A DNA stretch of 45,202 bases from Zarea fungicola (Eukaryota; Ascomycota; Sordariomycetes; Hypocreales; Cordycipitaceae). Positions 44,510 to 45,202 of this stretch are shown here, piece by piece. Each line of letters begins with the position of its first letter. Positions within the stretch are counted from its first letter, which is position 1. The notes beneath the pieces were generated by a model. It saw nothing but the letters and a program-made list of their open reading frames with translations. It ran no database searches and was not told where the DNA came from. The stretch is taken from NCBI GenBank assembly GCA_900169235.1, contig FWCC01000195.1, positions 1-45,202 on the forward strand, given 5' to 3'. Made by a program: the position numbers and the translations under genes.

Positions 44510-45070
44510 CTAGACGCCCTTGCCCTCGACCTTACCTGATGGGCGGTAATGTCCGGGTGCCACCAAAGCGCAAGGAATAACGAAGTGGTCTGATGGTTGG
44601 CAGGTTTCCTCGCAGACCTTTTTCTGCGGAGCTGTTAGAGAATGGTATGTTGCTTGACGTGAAAATGCTAAACGTACACAATTTTTCTTCAGTCTGCGGG
44701 TGTCGAAGGAGTTTGTCCTGTCGGCGCATTCGTCACAAGGGTGGACCAGGCAATGGCCCTTGTACGTGCCTGCTTCCAGGGAACCGCGCAACCCTGTCGC
44801 ATCGTTGTAACATCTCGAAGTGCCACAAGTAGCAGAGTCAGACTCGATGTGGCAGGACACGCTGCTACCAGTTGATGAGCTGCAGCCCACCTATTGTTTT
44901 TATAAAAAAAAAATAGTTTTAGTGTGTGGTCTATAAATATTACAATCATTAAAACGAAATACTAAATGACTTACACTAACGGTATTAACGCAGCCACTCG
45001 CCGTATTAAAACAACCATATGGGTGCAGCACTTGTTGGCGTTCTCAAGCCGCATTGAAGATAGTTTTGTA
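44510..45070 (-). pseudogene. Probable broken gene for a cysteine-rich secreted protein
   Basis: One minus-strand frame is dense in cysteine: the exon at about 44890-44680 starts after an AATAG acceptor (VGCSSSTGSS...) and continues with nine more Cys; 44631-44510 adds three. An in-phase upstream exon ending at a GTAAGT donor near 44970 reads HPYGCFNTASGCVNTVS. Further upstream the same frame has two more Cys but is cut by a TGA at 45044-45046, one C-to-T change away from a CGA codon. No signal peptide exon is seen before the window ends. A 48-bp in-frame intron (44632-44679) is optional. It could instead be an intact gene with different splicing, or chance. Confidence 0.3.
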
Positions 45071-45202
45071 ACATACACATCCGCCCTGGAGTTAAAAATT
45101 ATCTCTAATTAGTATAGTCGCCGATGGTGTTAAGTAGCAGCTAGACTGTCACGCAGAACAGGAATTACACATAGATATGAAGTAGTTAATTGGCTAAGAA
45201 AA

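Larger units (their letters stand above)
40982..45202. other. Gene-poor region to window end
   Basis: This holds one short uncertain gene (41386-41604), the second copy of the dispersed repeat and a probably broken cysteine-rich gene. A GC-richer patch at 42320-42580 has overlapping open frames on both strands, perhaps relics of a gene. The rest is AT-rich without recognisable features. Confidence 0.5.

Noticed and set aside
1..45202. tRNA, rRNA, riboswitch or CRISPR features
   Set aside because: Reading both strands by eye, I found no cloverleaf with a GTTCGANNC arm, no rRNA-like stretch and no regular spacer array. A tRNAscan or Infernal run would be decisive.

Overview
The window looks like nuclear DNA of a filamentous ascomycete (Pezizomycotina). 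A Sordariomycete, perhaps of the Hypocreales, is my best guess, but this is an inference from style and not from a species match. The reasons are short introns (48-71 bp) with GTAAGT-like donors and CTAAC/CTGAC-like branch sites, canonical Zn2Cys6 regulators, fungal-type MFS and UNC93-like transporters, small secreted proteins, and AT-rich gene-poor stretches with C-to-T/G-to-A decay typical of repeat-induced point mutation (RIP). No rRNA, tRNA, CRISPR array or intact transposon was recognised.

Left part (1-17.5 kb). An intronless RelA/SpoT-type nucleotide synthetase gene (833-3202, minus) lies divergent to a Nudix hydrolase gene (4471-5073, plus). A long gene-poor stretch follows. It contains a decayed copy of the 3' end of an UNC93-like transporter gene (about 5571-5808). 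Three small secreted-protein genes come next (8780-9193, 10598-11302, 13449-13829, all minus), then the intact UNC93-like transporter gene (15889-17507, minus, one intron).

Middle part (21-36.2 kb). This is a compact island of transport and regulation: an Old Yellow Enzyme flavin oxidoreductase (21051-22208), a Zn2Cys6 factor (22277-23998), a sugar-porter-type MFS transporter (24467-26351), a regulator-like protein with no visible zinc finger (26890-28356) preceded by three abutting upstream ORFs, a monocarboxylate-transporter-like MFS protein (28865-30419), a second Zn2Cys6 factor (31127-32761) and a second UNC93-like transporter (34493-36170, five exons). Two divergent transporter/regulator promoters (26352-26889 and 30420-31126) suggest dedicated regulator-transporter pairs. 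OYE is the only enzyme, so this resembles an uptake/efflux and sensing locus more than a complete biosynthetic cluster.

Right part (36.2-45.2 kb). It is gene-poor and repeat-bearing. It holds one three-exon small secreted-protein gene (40559-40981), a short uncertain gene (41386-41604), a dispersed decayed repeat present twice (36320-36432 and 43740-43853), and a probably broken cysteine-rich secreted-protein gene near the window end. Dense transporter/regulator genes embedded in RIP-like, secreted-protein-bearing DNA suggest an accessory or 'fast' genome compartment.

All spliced models were built by eye from splice signals, reading-frame continuity and family conservation. No search was run.
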